From the NCBI RefSeq assembly GCF_003097515.1, contig NZ_CP029188.1, forward strand, positions 310,001-374,000: 64,000 bases of DNA, written 5' to 3'. Positions 29,572-36,981 of the stretch are shown here, piece after piece. The position numbers and the translations under genes were made by a program. The stretch comes from Streptomyces tirandamycinicus (GTDB lineage: Bacteria > Actinomycetota > Actinomycetes > Streptomycetales > Streptomycetaceae). Below the pieces are notes generated by a model. It was not told the DNA's origin, searched no databases, and saw only the letters and a program-made list of their open reading frames with translations. Positions within the stretch are counted from its first letter, which is position 1; every line of letters begins with the position of its first letter.

Positions 29572-29582
29572 CGGGCCGGCGA

Positions 29583-29610
29583 CCCCGGGCCGCGGGCCAC
29601 CGGCCCGGGG
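29583..29610. terminator. Terminator hairpin between convergent genes
   Basis: CCCCGGGCCG and CGGCCCGGGG form a perfect ten-bp stem with an eight-base loop. It starts 12 bases after the phosphodiesterase stop and ends 72 bases before the end of the opposing acetyltransferase gene. Confidence 0.75.
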
Positions 29611-29681
29611 ACCCGATCACCGGCCCGCGGGACGCGGTCCCCGGCCGGCGGCTCAGCGGCACCGGCTCCCCGGCCGGGAAC

Positions 29682-30251
29682 TCAGCGGCCCGGGGTCCCT
29701 GCGTCCAGCCGCTTCACCAGAAGTTCGAACTGCAGGTCGTCGCGGCGCGGCAGCCCGAAGCGCTCGTCGCCGTACGGGAACGGTGTCATCCGTCCCGTAC
29801 GGCGGTACCCGCGCCGCTCGTACCAGGCGATCAGCTCCTCGCGCACCGAGATCACCGTCATATGCATCTCCGTGACGCCCCAGTCGTCCCGCACGACGCG
29901 CTCGGCCTCGGCGATGACCCGCCGCCCGAGTCCACCGCCCTGGAGCCCCGGCCGCACCGCGAACATGCCGAAGTACGCCGCGTCACCCCGGTGTTCGAGC
30001 TGGCAGCAGGCCACGAGCTCACCGCCGCGCCGCACGGTGAGGAGTCTGCTGCCGGAGGCCGCGATCACCTGGCGCACGCCCTCCGCGTCGGTGCGCTGCC
30101 CGTCCAGGATGTCCGCCTCGGTGGTCCAGCCGGTCCGGCTGGAGTCCCCTCGGTAGGCCGACTCGATCAGCTCGACGAGGGCGGGGACATCGGAAGGGGT
30201 GGCGTCGACGTAGGACAGCTGCACCGGGTCCCGGGGCGGTGCGGTCTCCAT
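29682..30251 (-). CDS. GNAT family N-acetyltransferase
   Basis: This 189-residue protein has the GNAT acetyl-CoA fold. Motif A is FAVRPGLQGGGLGRRVIAEA, with the pyrophosphate-binding Q/G-x-x-G-x-G segment, followed by WYERRGYRRTGR, motif B of the family. It starts METAPPRDPVQLSY at 30251. The acyl acceptor cannot be deduced; small amines and protein N-termini are both possible. It is transcribed alone. The sequence just upstream is a 24-bp repeat array rather than a recognisable promoter. Confidence 0.88.
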   Translation of the reverse strand: METAPPRDPVQLSYVDATPSDVPALVELIESAYRGDSSRTGWTTEADILDGQRTDAEGVRQVIAASGSRLLTVRRGGELVACCQLEHRGDAAYFGMFAVRPGLQGGGLGRRVIAEAERVVRDDWGVTEMHMTVISVREELIAWYERRGYRRTGRMTPFPYGDERFGLPRRDDLQFELLVKRLDAGTPGR

Positions 30252-30276
30252 GGGGCGGGTCTCCGTTCTGCTCTGC

Positions 30277-30370
30277 GCCGGCCGGACCGCGCTCCTCCGG
30301 CCGTCCGGTCCGCGCTGCTCTGCGCCGTGCGGTCCGCGCCGCCCTTCGCCGTCCGGTCCGTCCCCTGCTC
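30277..30370. repeat. 24-bp tandem repeat, about four copies
   Basis: Units resembling GCCGTCCGGTCCGCGCTGCT followed by CTGC begin near 30277, at 30300, 30324 and 30348. They fill most of the space between the divergent acetyltransferase and VOC genes, right before the acetyltransferase start. Confidence 0.7.
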
Positions 30371-30495
30371 ACCGGGGCTTTCGCCGTGCGGCGGCGGCGC
30401 GGCGGACGGCGACGCGTGGCCGACCGCGGACGACCGCGGACGCGCCGTCCGGGCCCGACCTTAGCGCGACGCGCCGGCGGTCTACCGTGGTGGCC

Positions 30496-30882
30496 ATGAT
30501 GCACGTGCTGAGCAGCCGCGTCCTGCTGCGGCCGACCGATCCCGAGCGGTCCAGGCGGTTCTACGAGGACGTTCTGGGCCTGCAGATCTACCGCGAGTTC
30601 GGCACCGGGCCCGACCGTGGAACGGTCTACTTCCTCGGCGGCGGCTTCCTGGAGGTCTCCGGACGCTCCGACACCCCGCCGGGCCCCGGCCTGGCGCTGT
30701 GGCTCCAGGTGCCGGACGCCAAGGCGGCCTACGGCCATGTGCTGTCGCACGGGGCCGCGGTCGAGAGGCCGCCGCAGCGGGAGCCCTGGGGCCTGGTCGA
30801 GATGTGGCTGACCGACCCGGACGGGGTGCGGATCGCCGTGGTGGAGGTGCCCGAGGACCATCCGCTGCGCCACCGGCCCTGA
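30496..30882 (+). CDS. VOC family (glyoxalase/dioxygenase fold) protein
   Basis: This 128-residue single-domain vicinal-oxygen-chelate protein begins MMHVLSSRVLLRPTDPERSR. The fold is shown by the two beta-alpha-beta-beta-beta halves: SRRFYEDVLGLQIYREF in the first and AKAAYGHVLSHGAAVERPP with LTDPDGVRIAVVEV in the second. Members bind a metal and act as isomerases, dioxygenases or drug-binding resistance proteins, and sequence alone does not tell which. A second ATG one codon on is equally possible. GGTGG lies just upstream. No partner gene is obvious. Confidence 0.85.
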   Translation: MMHVLSSRVLLRPTDPERSRRFYEDVLGLQIYREFGTGPDRGTVYFLGGGFLEVSGRSDTPPGPGLALWLQVPDAKAAYGHVLSHGAAVERPPQREPWGLVEMWLTDPDGVRIAVVEVPEDHPLRHRP

Positions 30883-31008
30883 CCCGGGCCCCGTTCCCTT
30901 TCCGCACCGCGGCTTCGGCCCGCCGCCATAGCGGGCGAGCCGTGGCGTACGTCACTTGCCGGGTGAAGCCGTACCTGCGGGTAGCACGGCGCTCATACCC
31001 TGGTGCCC

Positions 31009-31944
31009 ATGATGGTCTCCCTCGCGCTGCTGTCGCTCGGCGCACTGGCCGCCGTCGTCGCGCCGCGGCTGATGTCGCGGGCCGACTGGCCGGAGCGCGA
31101 GCCGGTGGTGGCCCTGTGGGTGTGGCAGTGCGTGGTCGCGGCGGTGCTGCTGAGCTTCGGACTCTCCATGACCATCAGTGCGGCCGCCGCCTGGCAGGCG
31201 GTGCGGGGCCCCGTCTTCGCACCGGCGCCGAGCGCCGTCGTCGAGGCGTACGCGCTGGGTGCGGGCGGCCCGTGGTCCGCGGTGCTGGCCGTCGTCCTGG
31301 CGTGCGCGGGGCTGTGGAGCGGTGCGATGCTCACCCGGGAGATCCACCGGGCGCACATCCGGCGCCGGCGCCGCCGGGCGGAACTCCTCGTACGCGCCCC
31401 CCTGTTGCCCGGGGAGGACCCGGGTGACGATCCGGTGGTGGTGCTGGAGGGCGAGCGGCCCGACGCGTGGTGGCTGCCCGGAGCCGCGCCCCAGCTGGTC
31501 GTCACCACGGCCGCCCTCCGGCGCCTGAAAGGCCGTCAACTCGACGCGGTGCTCGCCCATGAGCAGGGCCACGCCAGGGCGCGCCACGACTGGCTGCTGC
31601 ACTGCTCGGCGGCGCTCGCCAACGGCTTTCCCCAGGTCCCGGTGTTCGCCGCGTTCCGCGACGAGATGCACCGGCTGGTCGAGCTCGCCGCCGACGACGT
31701 CGCCTCGCGCCGGTTCGGCCGGCTCACGATCGCCCTCGCGCTGGTCGAGCTGAACGAGCACCGCGGAGTGTTCGGTCCCTGCCCTGCCCCCGACGCCCAG
31801 CTCCACCACCGCGTCAACCGGCTGCTGGCCCCGGTCCCCCGGCTCACCGCGGGCAGGCGGCTGCGGCTGACCGCTGCCGCGGTCCTGGTGCCCGTCGTAC
31901 CGCTACTGGTGGCATTCGTGCCGGGTCTGAGCGCTTTGACGTAA
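31009..31944 (+). CDS. M56 family metallopeptidase, BlaR1-like membrane protein
   Basis: This 311-residue integral membrane zinc protease has the metal motif HEQGH at about 184-188. ELAADD follows some 35 residues later and supplies the third ligand. Hydrophobic segments lie near 5-20, 35-60, 85-105 and at the very C-terminus. BlaR1/MecR1 relatives sense beta-lactams and cleave a BlaI repressor, but this protein lacks the penicillin-binding sensor domain. No BlaI-type gene adjoins it, which usually precedes it in Streptomyces. The ATG at 31009 begins MMVSLALLSL; a GTG two codons earlier is possible. Confidence 0.85.
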   Translation: MMVSLALLSLGALAAVVAPRLMSRADWPEREPVVALWVWQCVVAAVLLSFGLSMTISAAAAWQAVRGPVFAPAPSAVVEAYALGAGGPWSAVLAVVLACAGLWSGAMLTREIHRAHIRRRRRRAELLVRAPLLPGEDPGDDPVVVLEGERPDAWWLPGAAPQLVVTTAALRRLKGRQLDAVLAHEQGHARARHDWLLHCSAALANGFPQVPVFAAFRDEMHRLVELAADDVASRRFGRLTIALALVELNEHRGVFGPCPAPDAQLHHRVNRLLAPVPRLTAGRRLRLTAAAVLVPVVPLLVAFVPGLSALT

Positions 31945-31977
31945 CTAGCGGGGCGGATCGGGGGCAGGATCCTGCCC

Positions 31978-32679
31978 ATGCGTCCCCCCACCCCCACCCC
32001 CACTCCCGTCCCGCACCACCCTGCCCCGGAGCCACAGCTTCCGGTCCCCTGGGCGCGTACCGCGTCGCTGACCGCCGTGGTCGCCGTGCTGCTGCTGGTG
32101 ACGGTGTCCGTCGGCTGGGCACCCCTGATGTCGGTCGACCGCTCGATCGCGACCGGGCTGCACGAGTCCGCGCTGGCGGACCCGGGGTTCACCCGGGCGA
32201 ACCGGGTCCTCAGCGACTGGGTGTGGGATCCCTGGACGATGCGCGCCCTGGTGCTCTGCGCGGTCCTCGTCCTGCTGCGGCGGGGCGAGAGCCTGCTGGC
32301 CCTGTGGGTCGCGGCGGCGAGCCTGCTGGGCTCGGCGGTGCAGCAGGCCCTCAAGGTCCTGGTGGGGCGGCAGCGCCCGGTCTGGGCGGACCCCGTGGAC
32401 TCCGCCCACTACGCCGCATTCCCCTCCGGCCACGCGATGACGGCCACCGTCACCTGCGGGCTGCTCCTGTGGCTGCTGACGCGGACCGGGGCCGGGCCCG
32501 GGCTGCGGCGCACGGCGGCCCTGCTGGCGGTGGTCTCCGTGCTGGGCGTGGGCTTCACCAGGCTCTATCTGGGGCTGCACTGGTTCACGGACGTCCTGGC
32601 CGGGTGGCTGCTCGGGGTCTGCCTGGTGGCCGCGGCGGCCGGCTCCTACGAGCGGCTGGCGCTGAACCGGGGGCCGTGA
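31978..32679 (+). CDS. PAP2 family phosphatase, membrane-bound
   Basis: This 233-residue protein is a type 2 phosphatidic acid phosphatase-like membrane enzyme. The three catalytic motifs are present: KVLVGRQRP, PSGHAM and TRLYLGLHWFTDV, which carry the Lys/Arg, the phosphate-binding Ser-Gly-His and the nucleophile His. Five to six hydrophobic segments are visible. Substrates of the family are lipid phosphates and undecaprenyl pyrophosphate. A Pro/Thr-rich N-terminus precedes the first membrane segment. The last five codons and the stop fall inside a 40-bp repeat array. A 34-base gap separates it from the M56 gene, so co-transcription is likely. Confidence 0.9.
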   Translation: MRPPTPTPTPVPHHPAPEPQLPVPWARTASLTAVVAVLLLVTVSVGWAPLMSVDRSIATGLHESALADPGFTRANRVLSDWVWDPWTMRALVLCAVLVLLRRGESLLALWVAAASLLGSAVQQALKVLVGRQRPVWADPVDSAHYAAFPSGHAMTATVTCGLLLWLLTRTGAGPGLRRTAALLAVVSVLGVGFTRLYLGLHWFTDVLAGWLLGVCLVAAAAGSYERLALNRGP

Positions 32680-32888
32680 CACCCGGGACGAACGGCCCGC
32701 CCTGGACCGCGGCCGCGGGGGACACGGCCCCCCGAGGAGCCAACGGCATGCCCTGGACCGGGGGCCATCACATCCAGGGCCAACGGCCCTCCCCCGACCG
32801 GGGGCCGTGACACCCGGAGCCCACGGCCCGCCCTGGACCGCGCCCCGGTGCCGCGGGGCAACCGGAGGGGCCTTGAACCGGGAGCCCC
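32665..32888. repeat. 40-bp-period tandem array with hairpin in each unit
   Basis: Copies start at about 32665, 32705, 32756, 32796, 32836 and 32876. The period is exactly 40 bases except one copy with about 11 extra. The best-conserved part is GACCGGGGGCCGTGACACCC, and it ends with CCCTGGACCG shared with the next copy. Within units GGGCCGTG can pair with CACGGCCC. The array begins in the 3' end of the PAP2 gene and stops at the ribosome site of the HAD gene. It may act as a terminator or RNA-stability element between them. Confidence 0.85.
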
Positions 32889-32908
32889 GGTGCCGGGAGG
32901 ATCGCCGC

Positions 32909-33607
32909 ATGGCGATCAAAGGCGTGCTCTTCGACTTCTCGGGAACGCTCTTCCGGATCGAGTCCGTGACGGACTGGCTGCGGGCCGCCCTCGACGAGAC
33001 GGGGGTCTCCGTCGGGAAGGACGCGTTCGAGCGCTACGCGCGCGAGCTGGACGCGGCCGGGGCGCTGCCCGGCGGCTCCACGCCCGAGCTGATCCCGGAG
33101 GCGCTGGCCGAGCTGTGGTGGACGCGCGACCAGGACGGCCGGCGGCACCGGGACGCCTATGTGGGCCTCGCCCGCCGTGTGGAGCTGCCGGACCCCCGGC
33201 TCTACGACGCCCTCTACGAGCGGCACAAGGCCCCCTCCGCGTGGCGGCCGTACCCGGACGCGGCGGAGGTGCTCGACGGGCTGCGGCGGCTCGGCACCGG
33301 CGTCGCGGTGGTCAGCAACATCGGCTGGGACCCGCGGCCGGTGTTCCGGGCGCACGGGCTGGACGGGTACGTGGACGCGTACGTGCTCTCCTACCGCCAC
33401 GGGGTGCAGAAGCCGGACGCGCGGCTGTTCCGGGCGGGCTGCGAGGCGCTGGGGCAGGAGCCGCGGGACGTCCTGATGGTCGGCGACGACCGGCGCGCGG
33501 ACGGCGGGGCGGCGCGGCTGGGCTGCGCGGTGCACTTCGTGGATCATCTGCCGGTCGAGGAGCGTCCCGAGGGGCTTCGTCCGGTGCTCGGACTCGTGGG
33601 TGGGTGA
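32909..33607 (+). CDS. HAD family hydrolase
   Basis: This 232-residue haloacid-dehalogenase-fold protein has its nucleophile, Asp9, in VLFDFSGTL. The residue two positions on, normally the acid/base Asp of phosphatases, is Ser11, so a standard phosphatase mechanism is doubtful. VVSNIGWDPR supplies motif II, QKPDARLF the motif III lysine, and MVGDDRRADGGAA the motif IV aspartates. The helical cap lies between motifs I and II. GGGAGG eight bases before the ATG at 32909 fixes the start. The substrate is unknown. Confidence 0.88.
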   Translation: MAIKGVLFDFSGTLFRIESVTDWLRAALDETGVSVGKDAFERYARELDAAGALPGGSTPELIPEALAELWWTRDQDGRRHRDAYVGLARRVELPDPRLYDALYERHKAPSAWRPYPDAAEVLDGLRRLGTGVAVVSNIGWDPRPVFRAHGLDGYVDAYVLSYRHGVQKPDARLFRAGCEALGQEPRDVLMVGDDRRADGGAARLGCAVHFVDHLPVEERPEGLRPVLGLVGG

Positions 33608-33844
33608 ATCGGAGCGGAACGGGCGGGGTGCGGGCGGCCGGGCGCGACAAGCGGGACCGCGGAGCCGGGAAGCGGGTACGGAAGCCGGGAAGCGGTGCGG
33701 AGAACGGGAAGCGGGCACAGGGGCTCCGCACGTGCCACGGGCGGAACGGGACGGACCGGGCGATCCCCCGCGTCGCCCGGTCCGTCCGGTCCACCCCGCT
33801 GACCAGGCGCACGGGCGCCTCGCAACGGGCCGCGCTGAGTATAT

Positions 33845-33857
33845 TGGCTCTGAGCCA
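33845..33857 (+). promoter_or_regulatory. Palindromic operator before the TetR gene
   Basis: TGGCTC-T-GAGCCA is a perfect 13-bp palindrome 19 bases before the TetR start codon, inside TTGGCTCTGAGCCAGTCAA. The position fits autorepression by the TetR protein encoded right after it. Confidence 0.55.
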
Positions 33858-33876
33858 GTCAACGCAGGAGTCAAGC

Positions 33877-34545
33877 ATGTCCCCGCGGAGCGCATCGGTC
33901 AATGAAGAGCTCCGTCGGCGTTCCCGCGAGCGGCTGCTCCAGGCGACGGTGGACCTCGTCGGGGAGCGCGGCTACGAGGCGACGACGCTGGGGGACATCG
34001 CCGACCGGGCCGGCTCGGCCCGCGGTCTGGTCTCGTACTACTTCCCCGGCAAGCGCCAGCTGTTCCAGTCGGCCGTGCACCGGCTGATGCACCGCACTCT
34101 GGAGGACGCGCTGGAGCGTGAGCCCCGCACCGCCGACGGGCGGGAGCGGCTGGCCCGGGCCGTCGACGCGATCCTGGGCCTCGCGGTGGACCGTCCGGTG
34201 CTGATGCGCGCGCACATGGCGGGCATCCTGCAGGCCGAGGGCTTCGTCCAGTGCCCGGAGCAGCAGCGCCTCGCGTTCCTGCTGCGCGACACCATGGAAC
34301 GGTACGGTTCCCCGGACCCGGACGCCGACTACCCCCTGCTGCGCGCGCTGCTGATGGGCGCGGTCTTCGCGGTGGCGCTGCCCGGCGCGCCGATGCCGCG
34401 CACCCGGCTGCGTGCGGAGCTGTTCCAGCGGTACGGACTGGACTGGGAACTCGGTTCCCCTCCGGGCGGCGAACCGGCCGGAGGGACCTCGCAGCAGGGT
34501 CCGGACCGGTCGGTCGGCCGGCCGGCCGACGGAGCGGCCCGGTAG
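33877..34545 (+). CDS. TetR family transcriptional regulator
   Basis: This 222-residue repressor has an N-terminal helix-turn-helix: RLLQATVDLVGERGYEATTL followed by the recognition region SARGLVSYYFPGKRQLF (about residues 20-65). The C-terminal part is a helical ligand-binding domain. The tail after residue 200 is a disordered Gly/Pro/Ser stretch. GCAGGAG six bases before the ATG at 33877 fixes the start. The perfect palindrome in its leader is the likely operator. No divergent or downstream partner gene on the same strand shows what it controls. Confidence 0.92.
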   Translation: MSPRSASVNEELRRRSRERLLQATVDLVGERGYEATTLGDIADRAGSARGLVSYYFPGKRQLFQSAVHRLMHRTLEDALEREPRTADGRERLARAVDAILGLAVDRPVLMRAHMAGILQAEGFVQCPEQQRLAFLLRDTMERYGSPDPDADYPLLRALLMGAVFAVALPGAPMPRTRLRAELFQRYGLDWELGSPPGGEPAGGTSQQGPDRSVGRPADGAAR

Positions 34546-34636
34546 GCGGTGCCGGGCACGGACGGAGGACGCGGGCGACGGGCGCGGACGGCGAGCGCGG
34601 GCAGCCGGCGCGGGCGGCGCCCGATGTGGTGAGGGA

Positions 34637-34665
34637 GCGGTGCCGCCCCGCCGGGGCGGCACCGC
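34637..34665. terminator. Bidirectional terminator hairpin
   Basis: GCGGTGCCGCCCC and GGGGCGGCACCGC form a perfect 13-bp stem with a three-base loop. It lies between the convergent TetR and LVIVD-repeat genes. Confidence 0.85.
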
Positions 34666-34674
34666 GGTGTTCGG

Positions 34675-36186
34675 TCAGTCGTCGAAGCGGTCGAAGTAGT
34701 CCGGCTGGGTCTGCACGTTGAGCTCGTGCATCCGGACGCGCTTGGCCGCGTCGGTACGACGGTCGTCGAGCTTCAGCACGTCGAAGCCCTTGGTGATGTC
34801 GTTGGAGTAGATGTGGCCGTTGTAGTAGTACGCCGACCAGGAGCCGCCCGTCCTCGCGGCGTCGGTGGAGAGCGGGCCGCGCTCGAAGTAGGCGATCTCC
34901 CTGGGCTTGGTGGAGTCCGTGAAGTCCCACACCGACACGCCGCCCTGGTACCAGGCCTGGACCATGATGTCGCGGCCCTTCACCGGGATCAGCGAGCCGT
35001 TGTGCGCCACGCAGTTCTCGGTGGGGGCCTGGTGCCGGTCGATCTTGAAGTAGCCGCGGAAGACCAGCTTGCGCTTGTCGCCCTTCCCGACGATGTCGTA
35101 GATGCCGTCGGCTCCCCGGTTCGGGCCCGTCTCCGGGTTGCAGGTGGCGCCCCCGCCGCCGCCGAGTTCGTCGGTGAAGACGACCTTGCGGGCGTCCTGG
35201 TTGAACGTCGCGGAGTGCCAGAACGCGAAGTTGACGTTGTCCTGGACCTGGTCGATGACCCTCGGGCGCTCGGGGTCGCGGATGTCGAACAGGATGCCGT
35301 CGCCCATGCACGCCCCGGCCGCGAGGTCCTTGGACGGCAGCACGGTGATGTCGTGGCAGCCGGTCGTCTTGGAGACGCCCGGGTTCGTGGGTCCGCCGGG
35401 ATTGCCGCCGCCGTCCGGGCCCTCACCCGGGAACAGCACCGGGAAGCCGACGACCGCGGCCTTCTCCGGGGCGTTCCGCGGCACCTTGACGACGGAGATT
35501 CCGTCGTGCGGCGGCTGGCAGTCGGGGAACATCGCGTTCGGCGAGTACGACGACACGTACACGTACACGTTGCGCCGCTCGGGCACCAGGGTGTGGGTGT
35601 GCGAGCCGCAGGCGGTCTCGACGGCCGCGACGTACTTCGGGTTGCGCTTGTCGCTGATGTCGAAGACCTTGATGCCCTCCCACGAGGACTTCTCCGTGGC
35701 CGGCTGGCTGGTGCTGGCGCAGGAGTCGTCGCTGCGGGAAGAGTCGGTGGAGAGGAAGAGCAGGTCCCCGGAGACCGAGATGTCGTTCTGGGCGCCGGGG
35801 CACAGGACCTGGGCGACGGTCTTGGGGTCGCGCGGGTTGCGGATGTCGAAGATGCGGAAGCCGTCGTAGTTGCCGGCGAACGCGTACCTTCCCTGGAAGG
35901 CGAGGTCGGAGTTGGTGCCCGGGAGCGCGTCCTTCGGGACGTTGGCGAGGTGGCGGATGTTGTCGCTGTGGACGACCTCGTCCACAGCGGGTATCCCGCC
36001 GCTCTTCGTCAAGGCCTCGGCGGCCGCCGCCTGTTCGGACGAGACCTTCCTCTCGGCCGGGGCGTCTCCGGGGTCGGGTGTGGCGGCCGCGGGTCCGGCC
36101 GTCAGAAGTGTGGCCAGCAGCCCTGCCGCGGCTGCCGCCACGCCCAGGCGTCTGCGCCGCACGCTGGTGGTGTGCAACGGGGTCAC
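34675..36186 (-). CDS. Secreted LVIVD beta-propeller-type protein
   Basis: This 503-residue exported protein starts with a GTG at 36186, placed by GGAGGGG a few bases upstream. The N-terminus is a signal peptide: an Arg-rich start (RRRRLG), an Ala/Leu core and a cleavage site near AAA-TPDPG at about 36. The mature protein carries several LVIVD-type blades (YAFAGNYDGFRIFDIRNPRD, GIKVFDISDKRNPKYVA, GVSVWDFTDSTKPREIAYFE) as in surface propellers of unknown function. Several Cys suggest disulphides. It is divergent from a DUF305 lipoprotein gene, a pairing I have seen repeatedly in Streptomyces. Its role is unknown; metal-related surface function is a guess from the partner. Confidence 0.85.
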   Translation of the reverse strand: MTPLHTTSVRRRRLGVAAAAAGLLATLLTAGPAAATPDPGDAPAERKVSSEQAAAAEALTKSGGIPAVDEVVHSDNIRHLANVPKDALPGTNSDLAFQGRYAFAGNYDGFRIFDIRNPRDPKTVAQVLCPGAQNDISVSGDLLFLSTDSSRSDDSCASTSQPATEKSSWEGIKVFDISDKRNPKYVAAVETACGSHTHTLVPERRNVYVYVSSYSPNAMFPDCQPPHDGISVVKVPRNAPEKAAVVGFPVLFPGEGPDGGGNPGGPTNPGVSKTTGCHDITVLPSKDLAAGACMGDGILFDIRDPERPRVIDQVQDNVNFAFWHSATFNQDARKVVFTDELGGGGGATCNPETGPNRGADGIYDIVGKGDKRKLVFRGYFKIDRHQAPTENCVAHNGSLIPVKGRDIMVQAWYQGGVSVWDFTDSTKPREIAYFERGPLSTDAARTGGSWSAYYYNGHIYSNDITKGFDVLKLDDRRTDAAKRVRMHELNVQTQPDYFDRFDD

Positions 36187-36219
36187 CTTTTCCCCTCCTG
36201 GTTCAGTGGTTCAGCGATG

Positions 36220-36235
36220 TACTGCCCCGGCAGTA
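36220..36235. promoter_or_regulatory. Perfect 16-bp palindrome in divergent promoter
   Basis: TACTGCCCCGGCAGTA (seven-base arms, CC centre) lies in the middle of the 60-bp space between the LVIVD and DUF305 genes. One repressor dimer bound here could shut both promoters. Confidence 0.65.
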
Positions 36236-36246
36236 TCGTCCTAGGC

Positions 36247-36921
36247 ATGCCCACATCAACAGATGGCAACAGAGACGCGGTGAAAGTCGTCACGGCCGTC
36301 GTGGTGGCCGTACTCGCCCTGGGAGCCTGCGAGTCGGGGTCCGGGTCCGGGTCCGGCCAGCCGAAAGCCGACGGGGACCGCGGTGCCGCGGTCGTGGCCC
36401 CCGGGAAGCCGGGCGAACCCGCCAGGACGCTCTCGCCCGAGGAGGCCGCGAAGGAACTGCCGGACGACAGCCCGAACGCGGCGGACGTCGGGTACGTCCA
36501 GATGATGATCGTCCATCACCAACAGGCCCTGGAGATGACGGCCCTCGTACCGGACCGGGCCGCCGGCACCCCGGTGAAACGCCTCGCCGATCGCATCAGG
36601 GCCGCGCAGCAGCCGGAGATCGGGGCGATGCGGGGCTGGCTGAAGAGGCACGGCAAGGGCGAAGCGACGGGCGGTCACGGGAGCCATGACCACGGCGCGA
36701 TGCCCGGCATGGCGACCGACGAGCAGTTGGCGCGGCTGCGTGCCGCCGAGGGCAGGGCCTTCGACGAGCTGTTCCTCGAGTTGATGATCACTCACCACCA
36801 GGGCGCGCTGACGATGGGGGCCACCGTGCTGTCCGAGGGGAACAACGTCCAGGTGGGGGAAATGGCCAATGACGTGATCGCCCAGCAGACGGCCGAGATC
36901 AGCCGTATGCGCACCATGTGA
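36247..36921 (+). CDS. DUF305 family lipoprotein
   Basis: This 224-residue putative lipoprotein has a hydrophobic segment ending in the lipobox LALGAC (Cys28), followed by a Gly/Ser-rich linker, so it is probably anchored outside the cell membrane. The DUF305 domain has its two hallmark blocks, VHHQQALEM and THHQGALTM, separated by a His-rich stretch (HGSHDHGAMPGM). In cyanobacteria the DUF305 protein CopM binds copper; the His/Met content here would suit copper or silver binding. It starts at the ATG 36247, 60 bases from the divergent LVIVD gene, with which it probably shares an operator. Confidence 0.88.
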   Translation: MPTSTDGNRDAVKVVTAVVVAVLALGACESGSGSGSGQPKADGDRGAAVVAPGKPGEPARTLSPEEAAKELPDDSPNAADVGYVQMMIVHHQQALEMTALVPDRAAGTPVKRLADRIRAAQQPEIGAMRGWLKRHGKGEATGGHGSHDHGAMPGMATDEQLARLRAAEGRAFDELFLELMITHHQGALTMGATVLSEGNNVQVGEMANDVIAQQTAEISRMRTM

Positions 36922-36981
36922 GGCTTACCGGGCGGCCTTCCCGGTGCCATGCTGGAAGCACCCTGCGGAAGGAGCGCAGCC

